Source: Terriglobus albidus (GTDB lineage Bacteria; Acidobacteriota; Terriglobia; Terriglobales; Acidobacteriaceae). From it: DNA of 64,000 nt. The first letter of the stretch is position 1. Every line of letters starts with the position of its first letter. Of this stretch, positions 62,135 to 64,000 are shown piece by piece. Position numbers and translations under genes: made by a program. The stretch lies in contig NZ_JAGTAS010000049.1 of NCBI RefSeq assembly GCF_025685425.1, positions 1 through 64,000 on the forward strand. Direction: 5' to 3'. Below the pieces are notes generated by a model. That model saw nothing but the letters and a program-made list of their open reading frames with translations. It was not told the origin of the DNA and did no database searches.

Positions 62135-63178
62135 ATGCGTCTCCTAACCACGTTGCTGATAGCACTCTGCTCTGCCGCCCTCTATGCCCAGGAGCCTGTG
62201 CGTTTCTTCCAGTTCACCGACGCGCATCTGTTCGATGACGGGGATAAGCTTTCGCGGGAAGAGGCGTTCAAGGTTGCCGCGGAGGATCGCCGCAGCTTCC
62301 GCTGGGCGATTGGAGCGATGAATGCCAGCGGCTTTCAGGCGGACTTTGCGGTCTTTACCGGCGATCTGGGACTGCTGAACGTGGACTTCTCGCAGTCACG
62401 GTGTGCAGCGACGCCGGTACCTCTCTCCTCTACGGGTCTGCCGCCCTTCCGTCTGGACGCGGCCGTGGAAGAGGTAGCTGACCTGCTGGCTCCGCTGAAG
62501 GTGCAGCGAATTTACTTCGTAGCGGGCAACAACGACGTGATTCATGAGCGCATCGCCGACTCAGGACGGTTTCCATGCTTTATGGCCCTGCTGCAGGAGC
62601 GCATGAAGGCGAAGCATGGGCCCGACGTGTATCCACTGCTGACGAAGAATGCATTTGTGATCCGCGGACTTCGCTTCGCCGGCATGGATACGGTCAGCTT
62701 TAAGTCGAAGGAAAATTATGCGGCGCCCTGTGCGATTGAACCGGAGCCGGTGAACTGCCCGAAGGAACAGATCGCGCTCATCGGCGATCTGGCGGACGAT
62801 TCCCCGCAGCCGCTCGTGATCTTCACACATGAACCGGACCTGATGGATCCATTCCGCAAACATCCCGTGTGGGAGATTGATGAGGCTTTACGGAAGGACT
62901 GGGAGAAGACCGCATGCGGGCCGAAGGTCCTGGGCATCTTTGCCGGCCATTTCCATGACGAGGCGAAGAGCAGCTATGCGGCTGCGGACAGCTCGCTTGC
63001 AGTGAATCCCTGTGTTGCGGCAAAGACGCGGGTGGCGCCCCCGTTGAGCGAGAAGAACCAGGTGGGTGAAGCGGAACAGGCACGGGGATTTTTGCGTGTC
63101 GTGGTGAGCACGGCAGGCATCCAGAGTGTAGAACCCACGTGGTACGACATGCATGCGGTTGTCCCGCCGGCACAGTGA
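62135..63178 (+). CDS. Calcineurin-like metallophosphoesterase, exported
   Basis: A 347-residue protein with a signal peptide (LLTTLLIALCSAALYAQ). The metal-binding motifs of the calcineurin phosphoesterase fold are seen in order: D-x-H in FQFTDAHLFDDGD, GD in VFTGDLGLL, GNN-D...H in FVAGNNDVIHERI, H in VIFTHEPDLMD and GHFH in GIFAGHFHDEA. ATG 62135 is used; GTG 62132 is equally possible and no clear ribosome site is present. A phosphomonoester or phosphodiester hydrolase; natural substrate unknown. A 12-bp gap separates it from the next gene, suggesting an operon. Confidence 0.9.
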   Translation: MRLLTTLLIALCSAALYAQEPVRFFQFTDAHLFDDGDKLSREEAFKVAAEDRRSFRWAIGAMNASGFQADFAVFTGDLGLLNVDFSQSRCAATPVPLSSTGLPPFRLDAAVEEVADLLAPLKVQRIYFVAGNNDVIHERIADSGRFPCFMALLQERMKAKHGPDVYPLLTKNAFVIRGLRFAGMDTVSFKSKENYAAPCAIEPEPVNCPKEQIALIGDLADDSPQPLVIFTHEPDLMDPFRKHPVWEIDEALRKDWEKTACGPKVLGIFAGHFHDEAKSSYAAADSSLAVNPCVAAKTRVAPPLSEKNQVGEAEQARGFLRVVVSTAGIQSVEPTWYDMHAVVPPAQ

Positions 63179-63190
63179 AGGAGATACAGA

Positions 63191-63655
63191 ATGCACGAAG
63201 AGCGGATTCGATATGGAACAGCCTTTCCGGAAGGCGTGAAGGCATTGCAGCAGCTTGGACGCATCGTGGATAACAGCGGCCTGGAACACAGCCTGCTGGA
63301 ACTGGTGAAGATGCGGTCTTCGCAGTTGAATGGATGTGCCTACTGCCTGGACATGCATAGCAAAGATGCCATGGCCGCCGGAGAGACCGCACAGCGCCTG
63401 TTCGCGCTGGGTGCCTGGCGCGAGACGACGTTCTTTACCCCGCGCGAGCAGGCAGCATTGGCATGGACTGAGGCGATTACCAACATTCAGCAGGGACATG
63501 CTCCGGATGCCGTGTTCGCGCAGGTGAAGGCGCAGTTCAGCGAGGAGGAGATCGTGCGACTCACCTTTGCGATCACACAGATCAATAGCTGGAACAGGAT
63601 CGCGATTGCGTTTCGTCCGGCGGTAGGTGATTATCAGCCTGCAAAACGGGGCTAG
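63191..63655 (+). CDS. Carboxymuconolactone decarboxylase/AhpD-like protein
   Basis: A 154-residue protein of the alkylhydroperoxidase D-like family. The active-site CxxC is CAYC (Cys49, Cys52) with His56 in LDMHSKDAM. The helical core continues with LFTPREQAALAWTEAITNI-like segments (FFTPREQAALAWTEAI). This is consistent with peroxidase or disulfide-reductase activity. AGGAG (63179-63183) precedes ATG 63191. It follows the metallophosphoesterase and precedes rsfS. Confidence 0.95.
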   Translation: MHEERIRYGTAFPEGVKALQQLGRIVDNSGLEHSLLELVKMRSSQLNGCAYCLDMHSKDAMAAGETAQRLFALGAWRETTFFTPREQAALAWTEAITNIQQGHAPDAVFAQVKAQFSEEEIVRLTFAITQINSWNRIAIAFRPAVGDYQPAKRG

Positions 63656-63732
63656 GCTGCTATTTACGCTGGCAGCCAACCGGCGCGATTGGGTAGGATG
63701 TCCTATCCTTGGGAATGTATTGAAGGAGGATG

Positions 63733-64000
63733 ATGGCAACGAACGAGAGCAAGCAGTTGGTTCTGGCCGCCGCAGAAGCGGCCGACAGTAAGAAGGCCGA
63801 GGACATCCGTATCCTGCAGCTGGACCCGTCCGAGAGCGGGTTGTGCGACTACTTCCTGATCTGCAATGGCACCAACGAACGCCAGAACGACGCGATCTCC
63901 GATGAGATTGAACTGCAGTTGAAGAAGCAGTTTGGTGTCTATGCGAACTCCGTCGAGGGCCGCAAGCAGGCCGAGTGGATCCTGATGGACTATGTGGACT
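63733..64000 (+). CDS. rsfS: Ribosome silencing factor RsfS (partial)
   Basis: The first 89 codons of RsfS (Iojap/DUF143), which binds uL14 and blocks subunit joining under starvation. The family pattern is clear: LVLAAAEAADSKKAEDIRIL, CDYFLICNGTNERQNDAISD and VEGRKQAEWILMDYVD. ATG 63733 is preferred (AAGGAGG upstream); ATG 63730 is in frame. The gene continues past the window end. Confidence 0.96.
   Translation, partial: MATNESKQLVLAAAEAADSKKAEDIRILQLDPSESGLCDYFLICNGTNERQNDAISDEIELQLKKQFGVYANSVEGRKQAEWILMDYVD

Noticed and set aside
1-64000. tRNA, rRNA, insertion sequence transposases, prophage genes
   Set aside because: No cloverleaf with conserved T-loop, no rRNA-like sequence and no transposase or phage protein motif was found on reading both strands.

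Overview
The window reads as chromosomal DNA of a soil acidobacterium of the Acidobacteriaceae type (Terriglobus, Granulicella or Edaphobacter relatives). This is inferred from gene families: an ADOP-type permease with a PadR regulator, a large Oar-like TonB-dependent receptor, a membrane-anchored winged-helix regulator found mainly in acidobacteria, many secreted hydrolases, and dense families of GC-rich intergenic hairpin repeats. I found no rRNA, tRNA, CRISPR array, phage gene or transposase gene.

Layout. 1-6.2 kb: DUF2251 protein, polytopic membrane protein, bestrophin-universal stress protein operon, and a sensor kinase-response regulator pair. 6.5-13.2 kb: secreted protein, cytochrome P450 with a small winged-helix regulator, a probable broken small gene, and a PadR-ADOP permease operon with a 39-bp palindromic operator. 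13.5-23.2 kb: sorbosone-dehydrogenase-like lipoprotein, phospholipase-C-type phosphoesterase with duplicated modules, DUF4256 remnant, SnoaL and LprI-like proteins, a lipoprotein, Tat-exported beta-carbonic anhydrase, terpene-cyclase-like protein, cupin. 23.4-25.9 kb: ECF sigma factor followed by DoxX, VOC and SRPBCC genes, closed by a clear terminator. 26.3-28.2 kb: ferric-reductase-like membrane protein and a double retropepsin-like protein.

28.2-44.1 kb is the most notable block. Seven minus-strand genes with short gaps (TonB receptor, two FAD-dependent oxidoreductases, a double beta-helix protein, a glycosidase-like protein, DUF3311, sodium:solute symporter) are transcribed away from a divergent transmembrane regulator, with two palindromes between them. 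It looks like an acidobacterial counterpart of a polysaccharide utilization locus: the receptor imports a glycan, the secreted or periplasmic proteins process it, and the symporter carries the product inward. The substrate cannot be read from the sequence.

44.4-64 kb: esterase, M28 peptidase, TrhO, orphan heme-b-like membrane protein, two head-to-head class C serine hydrolases, an XRE-DUF2975 pair, pyrophosphatase with two DUF3147 proteins, accD, a second PadR operon, zinc-ribbon protein, YVTN propeller, M13 peptidase, nadD, metallophosphoesterase, AhpD-like protein, and the start of rsfS.

Four classes of non-coding repeat recur: a ~110-bp inverted-repeat element (five copies, four just upstream of gene starts), a triple-hairpin element, other GC-rich hairpin cassettes, and 8-bp tandem arrays, one of which sits in frame inside a gene.
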